Assembly: GCF_000442275.2 (NCBI RefSeq) | Contig: NZ_KE557306.1 | Coordinates: 186,001 to 250,000 of the forward strand | Reading direction: 5' to 3' | Length of the DNA stretch: 64,000 nt | Source of the DNA: Litoreibacter arenae DSM 19593 | GTDB taxonomy: Bacteria; Pseudomonadota; Alphaproteobacteria; Rhodobacterales; Rhodobacteraceae | Shown: positions 24,620 through 33,937 of the stretch, piece after piece | How the letters are laid out: each line of letters begins with the position of its first letter | How positions within the stretch are numbered: position 1 is the stretch's first letter | Program-made: the position numbers and the translations under genes | Notes under the pieces: generated by a model | The model's database searches: none | Seen by the model: only the letters and a program-made list of their open reading frames with translations | Told to the model about the DNA's origin: nothing

Positions 24620-27600
24620 ATGACCCGTGAAACCGCTATCGACCTGCGCGAGGAAATGCGCGCCCATATGCTTCCTAACGAACGCGACGTGCTGGACCAG
24701 TTGATAGCCACGGCCAACCTGTCCGCCGAGGACCGCCAGCGTATTGCCGATGCGGGTGCCGCACTGGTCAAGCAAATCCGCAGCTCCGCCAAACCCGGTT
24801 TGATGGAGGTATTCCTCGCCGAATACGGCCTGTCCACCGACGAGGGCGTCGCGCTGATGTGCTTGGCCGAAGCTTTGCTGCGTGTGCCAGACGCCGACAC
24901 GATGGACGCGCTGATCGAGGATAAGATCGCGCCGTCCGACTGGGGCCGCCATTTAGGCCATTCGGCGTCCTCCTTGGTTAACGCGTCCACATGGGCGCTG
25001 ATGCTGACCGGCAAGGTTCTTGAGGAGGAGTCGCGCGGTATCGCAGGGCAGGTGCGCGGCATGGTCAAGCGGTTGGGCGAGCCGGTGATCCGAACCGCCG
25101 TAGCCCGTGCGATGAAGGAGATGGGTCGCCAGTTTGTACTGGGCGAGACGATCGCCAAAGCGATGTCGCGCGCCGAAAACCGCGAGGGGGAGGGCTACAC
25201 CTATTCCTACGACATGCTCGGCGAAGCCGCACGCACCGACGCCGACGCACGGGGCTATTTCGACGCCTATCGCAACGCGATTGACGCGATCACCAAGGCT
25301 GCGACCCATGGCGACATCCGTTCCAACCCCGGCATTTCTGTCAAGCTGTCCGCGCTCTACCCACGCTATGAGTCACCGCACAAAGGCGGGGTGATGGATG
25401 TGCTGGTCCCCCGTCTGTCGCAGCTTTGCCACATGGCCGCCGAAGGTGGAGTCGGCCTCAACATCGACGCTGAGGAGGCCGACCGCCTTGATTTGTCGCT
25501 AGACGTGATCGAAGCGGCGTTGTCCGATGACACATTGAAAGGTTGGGACGGTTTTGGCGTCGTGGTGCAAGCCTACGGGCCCCGCGCCAGCTTTGTCATC
25601 GACTGGCTTTATGCACTCGCCAGCCGCCTTGATCGCCGCATTATGGTGCGCCTCGTGAAAGGCGCGTACTGGGACACTGAAATCAAACGTGCGCAGGTCA
25701 TGGGTCTCAGCGGTTTTCCCGTCTTCACCCATAAGCAAGCGACCGACGTGTCCTACATCGCCAACGCCCGCAAGCTGTTGGGTCTGACCGACCGCATCTA
25801 TCCACAATTTGCGACGCACAACGCCCATACGGTCGCCGCGATCCTTGATATGGCCACCGATTACGATGCGTTCGAGTTCCAGCGTCTGCATGGAATGGGT
25901 GAGCGGCTTCATGACATCGTCTTGCGCCGCGAAAAGACCCGCTGCCGGATATATGCCCCCGTGGGTGCGCATCGTGACTTGCTGGCCTATCTGGTGCGCC
26001 GTTTGCTCGAGAACGGTGCGAACAGCTCCTTCGTCAACCAGATCGTGGACGAGGACGTGCCTGCCTCCAAAGTGGCATCCGACCCGTTTGCTGAGCTCGA
26101 AGGGTTGAGCTTTCCCGCTGTGACGCTGCCTGCCAACATCTTCCCGGGCCGCAAGAACTCCCAAGGTTGGGACTGGACCGACCCGCGCGACATGGGCGCA
26201 ATCGACGCCGTCCGCGACAAATTCCGCGACGGCCAGACCGAGGTTGCGCCTTTGATCGTGTCGGCAAAGTCAGGCACCGACCAACGCAAGCTGCATGCCC
26301 CCGCCACGCCGGATGATCACGTGGGCACCGTGCACCTCGCCTCCACCGAAGACGCTGCCGCAGCGGTGAAAGCGGCGCAGCCATGGAGTGCGACCGCGTC
26401 GGAGCGCTCCAAGGTGTTGCTCAAAGCCGCCGACCTCTACGAGGCCAACATTGGCCCCATCTTCGCCCTGCTGGCCCGCGAAGCCGGCAAAACCATGCCC
26501 GATTGTATTGGTGAGGTCCGCGAGGCGGTCGACTTCCTGCGCTATTATGCGGGCGAGGCGGGCAAACTCACTGGCGCGCCGCGAGGGCGCTTCGTCTGCA
26601 TCTCGCCATGGAACTTCCCGCTGGCGATTTTTACTGGCCAGATTGCGGCAGCCTTGGCCGCAGGCAATGCGGTCCTCGCCAAGCCTGCCGAGCAAACCCC
26701 GCTTATCGCGCACTTGGCGACCTCGCTGCTACACGAGGCAGGGGTGCCGCTCGCGTCCCTGCAACTCCTTCCCGGCGGCGGCGAGGTGGGCGCGGCCTTG
26801 ACCGCGCAACCAGACGTGGATGGTGTCTGCTTCACCGGCTCAACGGCCACCGCCATGCGCGTTCACCGAAGCCTTGCGGAGGATGGCAACGCCACCGCAC
26901 CGCTGATTGCGGAAACCGGCGGCCTCAACGCCATGATCGTCGACAGCACCGCGCTGCCCGAACAGGCGACGCGCGACATCGTCGCCTCCGCCTTCCAGTC
27001 CGCAGGCCAGCGTTGCTCCGCTCTGCGCTGCCTATATGTGCAGGAAGACGTGGCCGAAGGTCTGATCGAGATGATCAAAGGTGCGATGGACGCGCTCAAT
27101 GTCGGTGACCCGTGGCACGTCAGCACGGATGTCGGCCCGATCATCGACGCCGCCGCCCGCGACAAGATTGCGGCCTATATCGACATCGCCCGCGCCGAGG
27201 GCAGGGTGATCCACGAGCTTCAGACCCCGAAATCCGGCACCTTCATCGCGCCGACCATGTTGCGCGTCGACAGCATCGCCCAGATGAAGGAGGAGATATT
27301 CGGCCCCGTCCTCCATGTCGCAACCTTTAAGTCGCACCAGCTTGAGCAGGTCATCGACCAGATCAACGCCACCGGCTACGGGCTGACCTTCGGCCTGCAC
27401 TCGCGCATTGACGACCGGGTGCAAGAGGTCGTTGACCGCGTCCACGCGGGCAACATCTATGTCAACCGCAACCAGATCGGCGCGGTCGTCGGCTCTCAAC
27501 CTTTTGGTGGTGAAGGGCTTTCGGGCACCGGCCCCAAGGCGGGCGGGCCGCTTTATCTGACCAAGTTCACCCAAAGCAACGGCGCGCCTGTGATGCCGGA

Positions 27601-27967
27601 GGTGCAGGACATGCCCGGACCAACCGGGGAGACAAACCGTTTGTCCACCCATTCCCGCGCGCCGTTCCTGTGTCTTGGGCCCGACCCCGCTGCCCAAATC
27701 GCGGCTGTGCAGGCCGCAGGCGGCACCGCACGCGAAGGCATGATCGAGGAGGTCGCGACCACGCCCGACATCTCGGGGGTGCTCTGGTTTGGAGACGCGG
27801 ACACCGCCCGCCGCATCCGGCAGGACTTGGCAAGCCGCGACGGCCCGATCTTGCAGCTAATCACCGAAGCCCCGCGCCCCTGCGATACGCTGGCCGAGCG
27901 GCACGTTTGCATCGACACCACTGCGTCGGGTGGCAACGCGGCTTTGTTGGCGGAGGTGGGCGCTTGA
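24620..27967 (+). CDS. putA: Bifunctional proline dehydrogenase / P5C dehydrogenase PutA
   Basis: The 1115-residue enzyme oxidises proline to glutamate. The N-terminal half is the FAD-dependent proline dehydrogenase (GISVKLSALYPRYE, RLVKGAYWDTEIKRAQ and FEFQRLHGMGERL). The C-terminal half is an aldehyde dehydrogenase with CISPWNFPLAIFTGQIAAAL, VCFTGSTATAM and the catalytic Cys in SAGQRCSALRC, then EIFGPVLHV. It starts MTRETAIDLREEMRAHML, so the ribbon-helix-helix DNA-binding domain of some PutA proteins is absent. The start at 24620 has GGAG upstream. Partial overlap between substrate channel and C-terminal tail is typical. It is divergent from the Lrp-type regulator. Confidence 0.96.
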   Translation: MTRETAIDLREEMRAHMLPNERDVLDQLIATANLSAEDRQRIADAGAALVKQIRSSAKPGLMEVFLAEYGLSTDEGVALMCLAEALLRVPDADTMDALIEDKIAPSDWGRHLGHSASSLVNASTWALMLTGKVLEEESRGIAGQVRGMVKRLGEPVIRTAVARAMKEMGRQFVLGETIAKAMSRAENREGEGYTYSYDMLGEAARTDADARGYFDAYRNAIDAITKAATHGDIRSNPGISVKLSALYPRYESPHKGGVMDVLVPRLSQLCHMAAEGGVGLNIDAEEADRLDLSLDVIEAALSDDTLKGWDGFGVVVQAYGPRASFVIDWLYALASRLDRRIMVRLVKGAYWDTEIKRAQVMGLSGFPVFTHKQATDVSYIANARKLLGLTDRIYPQFATHNAHTVAAILDMATDYDAFEFQRLHGMGERLHDIVLRREKTRCRIYAPVGAHRDLLAYLVRRLLENGANSSFVNQIVDEDVPASKVASDPFAELEGLSFPAVTLPANIFPGRKNSQGWDWTDPRDMGAIDAVRDKFRDGQTEVAPLIVSAKSGTDQRKLHAPATPDDHVGTVHLASTEDAAAAVKAAQPWSATASERSKVLLKAADLYEANIGPIFALLAREAGKTMPDCIGEVREAVDFLRYYAGEAGKLTGAPRGRFVCISPWNFPLAIFTGQIAAALAAGNAVLAKPAEQTPLIAHLATSLLHEAGVPLASLQLLPGGGEVGAALTAQPDVDGVCFTGSTATAMRVHRSLAEDGNATAPLIAETGGLNAMIVDSTALPEQATRDIVASAFQSAGQRCSALRCLYVQEDVAEGLIEMIKGAMDALNVGDPWHVSTDVGPIIDAAARDKIAAYIDIARAEGRVIHELQTPKSGTFIAPTMLRVDSIAQMKEEIFGPVLHVATFKSHQLEQVIDQINATGYGLTFGLHSRIDDRVQEVVDRVHAGNIYVNRNQIGAVVGSQPFGGEGLSGTGPKAGGPLYLTKFTQSNGAPVMPEVQDMPGPTGETNRLSTHSRAPFLCLGPDPAAQIAAVQAAGGTAREGMIEEVATTPDISGVLWFGDADTARRIRQDLASRDGPILQLITEAPRPCDTLAERHVCIDTTASGGNAALLAEVGA

Positions 27968-27998
27968 CCCCCTTCGCTCAATCGGTCAGCGTCGCGCC

Positions 27999-28739
27999 AT
28001 GTTTCCAATCCGCGACCACAACCCGTCCGAGCGCACGCCCTATGTGACCTACGCACTGATCGCGCTGAATGTCGTGATCTTCGTCAGCTACTGGCCATTG
28101 TTCGACAACGAACGCGCCCTGGCCGCGTTCTTCAACATATGGGCCATGCGCCCGGTCGAGGTAAGCTCGGGCGCGCAGACTTACACGCTCGTCACCTCCA
28201 TGTTTTTGCATGGCGGCCTGATGCACTTAGCTGGGAACATGCTGTTTTTGTGGATTTTCGGCGACAATCTGGAAGACCAGATGGGTCATGTCGGCTTCGC
28301 CTTGTTCTATCTTGCTGCTGGCGTTGGTGCGGATCTGGTGCAACTTCTGGCAGATCCCTACAGTCCGGTTCCCGTAGTGGGCGCGTCAGGAGCGATAGCG
28401 GGCGTCATGGGCGGCTACCTATTGCTCTTCCCGCGCGCCAAGGTCGATATCATTTTCATTTTCGTGATCTTTTTCAAAATATTCCCGGTGCCTGCATGGG
28501 CCATGCTAGGCATCTGGTTTGGCCTGCAAGTGTTCAACGGCGTCGCAAACTTCGGTGCGGATGGCGTCGGCGTCGCCTACTGGGCGCATGCAGGCGGTTT
28601 CGTGATCGGGCTGCTGTTGTGCCTGCCGCTATGGCTTAAACGCGGCGGCGCGCGTTACTGGAAGGTGACCGACGGACATCCGCCACACCCCGAGGCAAAA
28701 TACCGCTCCTCCATTCCTTCCGTGCGGAGACGCAAATGA
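27999..28739 (+). CDS. Rhomboid-family intramembrane serine protease
   Basis: The 246-residue protein has six to seven membrane segments, the loop motif SMFLHGGLMHLAGNMLFLW, the catalytic Ser in VVGASGAIAGVMGGY and a His in AYWAHAGGFVIGLLL. These match the GxSG and His of rhomboids, so it should cut membrane proteins within the bilayer. The ATG at 27999 is chosen because it begins the typical FPIRDHNPSERTPYVTY start. It follows putA by 31 bases and overlaps the GT10 gene by four bases. Confidence 0.92.
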   Translation: MFPIRDHNPSERTPYVTYALIALNVVIFVSYWPLFDNERALAAFFNIWAMRPVEVSSGAQTYTLVTSMFLHGGLMHLAGNMLFLWIFGDNLEDQMGHVGFALFYLAAGVGADLVQLLADPYSPVPVVGASGAIAGVMGGYLLLFPRAKVDIIFIFVIFFKIFPVPAWAMLGIWFGLQVFNGVANFGADGVGVAYWAHAGGFVIGLLLCLPLWLKRGGARYWKVTDGHPPHPEAKYRSSIPSVRRRK

Positions 28740-29614
28740 ACGACAATCCTGCCTATGCCGTCGTCCCCTATAACAGCTGGCCCGCGGTCGGTATGGCGAA
28801 CACGCCACTCGATAGTCTGCATTGGCCGCTGGGGCGGCCCGAGCGGTTGGCGCGCGGTACCGTGCGGGACATGGGGCCTCAAGATCACCTGATTGCCTAT
28901 CCCAACTCAGAGTTGTTCTACGCGCCCTGGTTGGGCATTCGGGCTCAGGTTTCAGTGATGATCGTAGAGCCCGATGCGGTTCACGCAAAAAACCTGAAAC
29001 GCGCTTACCGATGGCGTAAATCATTTCGTTCGATTTTAACCAAATCGGAGAGTTTGCTGGCACAGATCGACAATGGAATTTTCTTCTATTTTGGTTCTAC
29101 GTTCATTGACGATATTTCCGGCATCAACCCCGAAAAGTCCCGCCATATGTCACTGATTGCGTCAGGTAAACGTGACCTTGAGGGGCATCAACTTCGCCAC
29201 CGTATGATTGATTTCGTGCGGGAAAAAGGGCTGGATGTCGATGTCATGGGACGCGGCTACAAGCCGTTCGAGCGCAAGGCCGATGGATTGGAGAGCTATC
29301 GTTTCTCACTGATCATCGAGAATGTTCGCGAACGGCATTACTTCACCGAAAAGATCGTCGATGCCGCGTTGTGCAGAACTGTACCGATTTACTGGGGATG
29401 TCCTAATATCGGTGATTATTTCGATACGGACGGCATTCTGATCTGCGAAACCGAGGAGCAGGTCCGCGACGCTTTGCAGCGCGTCAATGCTGAGGACTAC
29501 GCCGCCCGCAGCATCGCCATCGAGGAAAACGCCCGGCGGGCGAAATTCTATGCCGACTACCTAGAACGTGCCGCCCTGACGGTCCAAAGCGGTAAAGCCT
29601 GCCACTACGCCTGA
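28736..29614 (+). CDS. Glycosyltransferase family 10 (alpha-fucosyltransferase-like)
   Basis: The 292-residue protein has the GT10 C-terminal signature: the region YRFSLIIENVRERHYFTEKI, followed by VDAALCRTVPIYWGCPNI. GT10 enzymes move fucose from GDP-fucose to an alpha-1,3 or alpha-1,4 position. There is no signal peptide or membrane segment, so it acts in the cytoplasm. It has GGAG six bases before the start and is translationally coupled to the rhomboid gene. The acceptor glycan is unknown. Confidence 0.85.
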   Translation: MNDNPAYAVVPYNSWPAVGMANTPLDSLHWPLGRPERLARGTVRDMGPQDHLIAYPNSELFYAPWLGIRAQVSVMIVEPDAVHAKNLKRAYRWRKSFRSILTKSESLLAQIDNGIFFYFGSTFIDDISGINPEKSRHMSLIASGKRDLEGHQLRHRMIDFVREKGLDVDVMGRGYKPFERKADGLESYRFSLIIENVRERHYFTEKIVDAALCRTVPIYWGCPNIGDYFDTDGILICETEEQVRDALQRVNAEDYAARSIAIEENARRAKFYADYLERAALTVQSGKACHYA

Positions 29615-29875
29615 GAGCGGTGCCATTCTTCTTAGACGAACCGGTAACACCACGCCTCTTGGTGAGCCTTCACCAAATCGCTCCGCTCGCTGTCGGGTAG
29701 CGTCCCGTCTTTTGGTGAAACTGCGTCTGAACGATCTCCAACCAAGCAAAATCGATCGAGCCCGGTCCGCTTGACGGAAATTTACAATTCAGGTCCGCTC
29801 AGATCTGAGCTATTGGGGCGCATAATTTGGAAAACGCGGTGGAGCAGTGCAAGCTTTGCGGCCATGGGGCAGGAC

Positions 29876-30733
29876 ATGATCTACAGCAGAATTTTCGGCG
29901 GTTTGGGCAACCAACTGTTCCAATATGCCACGGCCCGTGCCGTATCGCTTCGGCAAGGCGTCGAGTTGGTCTTGGATACACGCCTTGCGCCTCCGGGCTC
30001 GCATTGGGCGTTTGGACTCGATCACTTCAATATCTCCGCGCGTATCGCCGAGCCGTCCGAGTTGCCGCCTTCCAAGGACAATTTCTTCAAGTATGTGATG
30101 TGGCGGGCTTTCGGGCATGATCCGGCCTTCATGCGCGAAAGGGGGCTCGGTTATCAGAGCCGCATCGCACAGGCACCTGACGGCACCTATCTGCACGGCT
30201 ACTTCCAATCCGAGCGCTACTTCGCAGATGTGCTTGACCATCTTGAAAACGAGCTGCGTATCGTCACGCCCCCGGATACACGAAACGCTGAATACGCGGA
30301 CCGGATTGCCAGCGCAGGGCACACCGTATCGCTGCATGTGCGGCGGGGGGACTATGTGGAGACGTCAAAGTCCAACTCCACCCACGCGACATGTGATGAG
30401 GCGTATTATCTGCGCGCGTTAGCGCGGTTATCCGAGGGCAAAAGCGACCTCAAGGTCTTCGTCTTCTCGGACGATCCCGAATGGGTGCGCGACAACCTGA
30501 AGCTGCCATATGACACCACGCCAGTTGGTCATAACGGACCCGACAAGCCTCACGAGGACTTGCGGCTTATGTCATGTTGTTCGGATCACGTAATCGCCAA
30601 TTCCACGTTTTCGTGGTGGGGCGGCTGGCTTGACCGCAGGCCCGAGGCGCGGGTGGTCGGGCCTGCGAAATGGTTCAACAACCCGAAATTGGTTAATCCA
30701 GATATCCTGCCCGAGCGCTGGATCGCCATCTAG
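29876..30733 (+). CDS. Glycosyltransferase family 11 (alpha-1,2-fucosyltransferase-like)
   Basis: The 285-residue protein has the GT11 start IYSRIFGGLGNQLFQYATA, the GDP-fucose motif SLHVRRGDYVE and ANSTFSWWGGWLD, all expected of alpha-1,2-fucosyltransferases. An ATG at 29864 is also possible, but 29876 starts at the conserved block and has AGGAC just upstream. It follows the GT10 gene by 261 bases. With that gene it suggests a doubly fucosylated surface glycan. No GDP-fucose synthesis gene is in the window. Confidence 0.88.
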   Translation: MIYSRIFGGLGNQLFQYATARAVSLRQGVELVLDTRLAPPGSHWAFGLDHFNISARIAEPSELPPSKDNFFKYVMWRAFGHDPAFMRERGLGYQSRIAQAPDGTYLHGYFQSERYFADVLDHLENELRIVTPPDTRNAEYADRIASAGHTVSLHVRRGDYVETSKSNSTHATCDEAYYLRALARLSEGKSDLKVFVFSDDPEWVRDNLKLPYDTTPVGHNGPDKPHEDLRLMSCCSDHVIANSTFSWWGGWLDRRPEARVVGPAKWFNNPKLVNPDILPERWIAI

Positions 30734-30737
30734 GTGT

Positions 30738-31301
30738 TTAAGCCCGCTCCGAATATTCCATCGACTCGGTGTCGACGATGATGTCTTCGTCAACGCCCAC
30801 AAACGGCGGCACCATGATGCGCACGCCGTTGTCCAGAACCGCAGGCTTGAAGCTCTTGGAGGCTGTCTGACCTTTGATCACAGGTTCGGTTTCCACCACC
30901 TTGCAGACAACCTTCTGAGGCAATGTGGCGTTCAACGCTTCGGATTCGTGGAACTCTACCACCGCGACCATACCGTCTTGCAGGAAGGGGCGGCGGTCGC
31001 CCAGTAGGTCAGCTGGTAGTTCGATCTGCTCATAGGTCTCGGTGTCCATGAAGGTCAGCATGCCATCTGTTTCATAAAGAAATTGTTGGTCTTTTTGTTC
31101 CAGACGAACGCGCTCAACCTTGTCGGCACTGCGGAAACGCTCGTTCAGTTTTGAGCCGTTGCGCAGGTTTTTCATCTCGACCTGAGCAAACGCGCCGCCC
31201 TTTCCGGGCTTCACGTGGTCCACTTTCACCGCGACCCAGAGGCCGCCGTTATGTTCCAGAACATTGCCACCGCGGATTTCGTTTCCGTTGATTTTAGGCA
31301 T
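30738..31301 (-). CDS. efp: Elongation factor P
   Basis: The 187-residue protein has the normal length and begins [20 protein letters not shown]. The modification site is Lys34 in VKPGKGGAF, and the OB domains follow ([20 protein letters not shown]). EF-P helps ribosomes through runs of proline. The ATG at 31301 is the family start; the frame is open further upstream but that part is not family-like. It converges with the GT11 gene, four bases apart. Confidence 0.95.
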   Translation of the reverse strand: MPKINGNEIRGGNVLEHNGGLWVAVKVDHVKPGKGGAFAQVEMKNLRNGSKLNERFRSADKVERVRLEQKDQQFLYETDGMLTFMDTETYEQIELPADLLGDRRPFLQDGMVAVVEFHESEALNATLPQKVVCKVVETEPVIKGQTASKSFKPAVLDNGVRIMVPPFVGVDEDIIVDTESMEYSERA

Positions 31302-31517
31302 TGTGGCGATTCCTTGACAAAAGGTTGATACAAGTTGGAACAATCCTATATCTGGGGAGTTATGGGGAGGCAAGAAGACTAGATACGGTTAATGGTGATG
31401 TAGAGTTATGCGCCTGTCGCATGGGTGGTATTCCTAATACGCAATGACGAATCGGAAAATATCTGTCACAACCGTGCTTACGCCCGAAGATACAAGAGCA
31501 AAAACAAAGGAAACGAA

Positions 31518-31832
31518 ATGGCTGCTGATTTCGTTGATGGCAACGCTTTCAACTTTGAACAAGGTCAACGCGCACGCAAACTGTTTGCCGCCGTGGTCTT
31601 GGCCGCACTCGATGACGCGATTGCGGATGACAAAAAATATGGCAATGGCCCCGAGCAGATCGCTCGCTGGGCGCGCTCCCGCGATGGCCGCGAAGTGCTG
31701 AGTTGTGCTGGCATCGACCCGAACGAACGTGTCGTATCGGGGTTGATGGCATTTGTCGGCAACGGCGTACGGACCTCTGTCGCCCTGTCTCGCGAAGAAA
31801 GCGAACGCCGCAGCCAGGCCGAAGCCGCATAA
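31518..31832 (+). CDS. DUF6280 small protein
   Basis: The 104-residue protein (ADFVDGNAFNFEQGQRARKL, then YGNGPEQIARWARSRDGRE) is a small soluble protein of a family I know only from Rhodobacterales. The function is unknown. AAAGGAAAC is seven bases before the ATG, and an intrinsic terminator follows at 31859. Confidence 0.8.
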   Translation: MAADFVDGNAFNFEQGQRARKLFAAVVLAALDDAIADDKKYGNGPEQIARWARSRDGREVLSCAGIDPNERVVSGLMAFVGNGVRTSVALSREESERRSQAEAA

Positions 31833-31858
31833 GGTCGGACCCAAGAGAAATTTTGAAG

Positions 31859-31885
31859 CGCGTCCCATCTGGGGCGCGTTTTTTT
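31859..31885 (+). terminator. Intrinsic terminator after the DUF6280 gene
   Basis: An 8-bp stem with arms CGCGTCCC and GGGGCGCG (one G-T pair) and a four-base loop is followed by seven T. It is 26 bases past the DUF6280 stop. Confidence 0.9.
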
Positions 31886-31909
31886 ATGGCAGATCAAGCG
31901 TCAGGAAGA

Positions 31910-31995
31910 TGGTACCCGCGGCCGGACTTGAACCGGCACGACCGTAAGGTCCAGGGATTTTAAGTCCCATGTGTCTACCATTCCACCACGCGGGC
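31910..31995 (-). tRNA. tRNA-Leu (anticodon UAA)
   Basis: On the minus strand the acceptor stem pairs GCCCGCG with CGCGGGT, the anticodon loop is CTTAAAA and the variable arm is long, as in Leu tRNAs. The encoded 3' end is ACCA. The full length is 86 with CCA. It lies between two convergent gene ends and shows no integrase beside it. Confidence 0.95.
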
Positions 31996-32034
31996 ACGAG
32001 GGGTGGGCGGACCATAACGGTGTGCCGCTCGGGC

Positions 32035-32340
32035 TTAAAGATCAAAGGTCGGTCTCGGACGCGTTTTCTTGGGGGAGAGCAACGGCGTCACGCGGTTGCG
32101 TTCCGGCAACCACGGGTTCGACATCAACGCCAAGGCCCGCCCGACGATTGCGCGGATATGATCCGGCGTCAGGGCAACCGCACGGTCCAAACACTTCGGC
32201 GCGGCCTTATAGTCCTCACGGATAAAACTCACGAAGCTGCGTCGATTGTAACCCTCGGCGTAGTCGGGGCAATTTGCGAGCGCAGAAGACGAAGCTATCA
32301 GGGCAAGAACGAGCAACATGTGCATTGCCGAGCGGTGCAC
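32035..32340 (-). CDS. Small exported TPR-like protein
   Basis: The 101-residue frame has a signal peptide ([19 protein letters not shown], mature start near Cys) and one or two TPR-like helices ([20 protein letters not shown], then [20 protein letters not shown]). Its length is short for a TPR protein, and the last 25 residues are basic and Pro-rich with no TPR features, so it may be a truncated gene. The start is uncertain among a GTG at 32340 and ATG codons at 32325 and 32319. It lies directly upstream (5') of tRNA-Leu on the same strand. Confidence 0.5.
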   Translation of the reverse strand: MHRSAMHMLLVLALIASSSALANCPDYAEGYNRRSFVSFIREDYKAAPKCLDRAVALTPDHIRAIVGRALALMSNPWLPERNRVTPLLSPKKTRPRPTFDL

Positions 32341-32432
32341 CTTTGACAGCGCAGGTCAAGCACATCTGCTGTATTCGCGGAAATGCAGTGGCCGCTCTCC
32401 ACATCCGTACGCAGGGGTGATAGCGATTGCCC

Positions 32433-33509
32433 ATGTTTACCCTGCCCACTTTACCTGCCCTCTGGCTTTCGCTGCTCTCGCTTGCCGTGGGCGGTGTCGG
32501 GGCGGCCTTGGGATATGTCGTGAACCTGCCGCTTTATATGCTGACTGGTCCTGCGGTTCTGGTGTCGGTGCTGTCGCTATGTGGCTTGCGCCTTGGCATC
32601 GCGCCATTCCTTCGCGACATCGCATTTCTGTTTATCGGTATCGGCATCGGGGCCGGCGTGAATGCGGAGGCTGCGGCGGCAATGCTGCGTTGGCCGTTGG
32701 CCTTCGTCGCGCTGGCTATGATGCTGGTCGTGGCCATGGTTTTATGCCGCGCCTTGCTGATCAGAGTATTCGGTTTCGACCGACGCAGCGCGGTACTGGC
32801 ATCCGCCCCCGGTCATCTGAGCTTTGTTATTGCGTTGGGTGAGACCTACGGCGTGAACCTGACCCGCGTGACCGTCGCCCAATCTGTGCGCGTGTTGCTG
32901 CTGACTTTAACGGTCCCCGCGATAGCGGCCCTCATGGGGTTGGACATGTCGCAAGGGCTGGCACCGCAGGGCTCTGTATTGGGCCTCGGGCATATCGCGG
33001 TTCTGGTCGTGCTGGCGATCCTTGCGGGGTGGCTGCTGGAGAAGCTCCGCGTGCCGGCGCCGTTGCTGATTGGTGCGATGCTGGTGTCAGGAGCGGGCCA
33101 CTTGTCAGACCTCGCCCCCGGTGTTTTGGAGCCCAAGGTGACCATGGCCTGCCTCGTGGCCATGGGGACGCTTATCGGCTCTCGTTTCAGCGGCACCAGC
33201 CCTGCCATGATGTTTCGCTATGCAGGCGGTGGGGTGGCGATCACCGCATTGACCACGGTACTCGCCATCAGTTTCGCCGTGCCGGTGTCCATGCTTTTGG
33301 AGATGCCGCTGCCCCATGTCCTTGTCGCCTTCGCGCCGGGTGGGCTGGAGACGATGATCGTCATGGGCGCGGTGTTGGGGGCCAATCCCGGTTTCGTTGC
33401 CGCCTGCCATGTGGGCCGGTTGCTGGTTTTGAGCGTGCTGATACCGATCATGGCCGCGCGGGCGGGCGAGCCAGTTTTGACCGCGAGCGACATGCGGGAT
33501 GACGTGTGA
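32433..33509 (+). CDS. AbrB-family membrane protein (putative transporter)
   Basis: The 358-residue protein has about ten membrane segments in two halves that repeat the same motif: LYMLTGPAVLVSVLSLCGL in the first and APLLIGAMLVSGAGHLSDL in the second, and AFAPGGLETMIVMGAVLGAN. This is the so-called AbrB/ammonia-monooxygenase-like membrane family. The name does not imply DNA binding. Its substrate is not known. It overlaps the YqaA-like gene by four bases. The start is an ATG two codons after a TTG. Confidence 0.85.
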   Translation: MFTLPTLPALWLSLLSLAVGGVGAALGYVVNLPLYMLTGPAVLVSVLSLCGLRLGIAPFLRDIAFLFIGIGIGAGVNAEAAAAMLRWPLAFVALAMMLVVAMVLCRALLIRVFGFDRRSAVLASAPGHLSFVIALGETYGVNLTRVTVAQSVRVLLLTLTVPAIAALMGLDMSQGLAPQGSVLGLGHIAVLVVLAILAGWLLEKLRVPAPLLIGAMLVSGAGHLSDLAPGVLEPKVTMACLVAMGTLIGSRFSGTSPAMMFRYAGGGVAITALTTVLAISFAVPVSMLLEMPLPHVLVAFAPGGLETMIVMGAVLGANPGFVAACHVGRLLVLSVLIPIMAARAGEPVLTASDMRDDV

Positions 33510-33934
33510 TTGCTTATCTGGGTTTGTTCGCCTCGGCTTTGATTGCGGCGACAATCCTGCCGATGCAGTCCGAGGCGGTTCTGGTTGGCCTTCTGGCCAC
33601 TGGCAACTACTCGGTGGCGCTGCTCCTGCTGGTCGCAACCGTCGGCAATGTGTTAGGTGCCGTCATCAACTGGGGGTTGGGGCGCTTCCTGCTCCGGTTT
33701 CGCGACCGTCGCTGGTTTCCTGCCTCCGACAGACAACTTGCCCGCGCCGAGGGCTGGTACAGCCACTATGGACGCTGGTCGCTGCTCGGAAGCTGGTTGC
33801 CTGTCATCGGCGATCCGCTGACGGTTGTCGCCGGGGTTTTGCGTGAACCGCTCGGCCCGTTCCTATTGCTGGTGACCGTGGCGAAGCTTGGGCGCTACCT
33901 TGTGCTGGCTATGGCAACGCTCGCGTGGATTTAG
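33506..33934 (+). CDS. YqaA-like small membrane protein (VTT/DedA relative)
   Basis: The 142-residue protein has four hydrophobic segments and the motif LVATVGNVLGAVINWGLGR with LGSWLPVIGDPLTVVAGVL, as in YqaA members of the SNARE-associated/DedA superfamily. These may move lipids or ions; the function is not firm. It starts with GTG within the end of the AbrB gene. Confidence 0.85.
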   Translation: MIAYLGLFASALIAATILPMQSEAVLVGLLATGNYSVALLLLVATVGNVLGAVINWGLGRFLLRFRDRRWFPASDRQLARAEGWYSHYGRWSLLGSWLPVIGDPLTVVAGVLREPLGPFLLLVTVAKLGRYLVLAMATLAWI

Positions 33935-33937
33935 TGC

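Noticed and set aside
31910-32340. tRNA-Leu as an island boundary
   Set aside because: No integrase or second copy of the tRNA end is found nearby; the truncated TPR-like gene alone is not enough.
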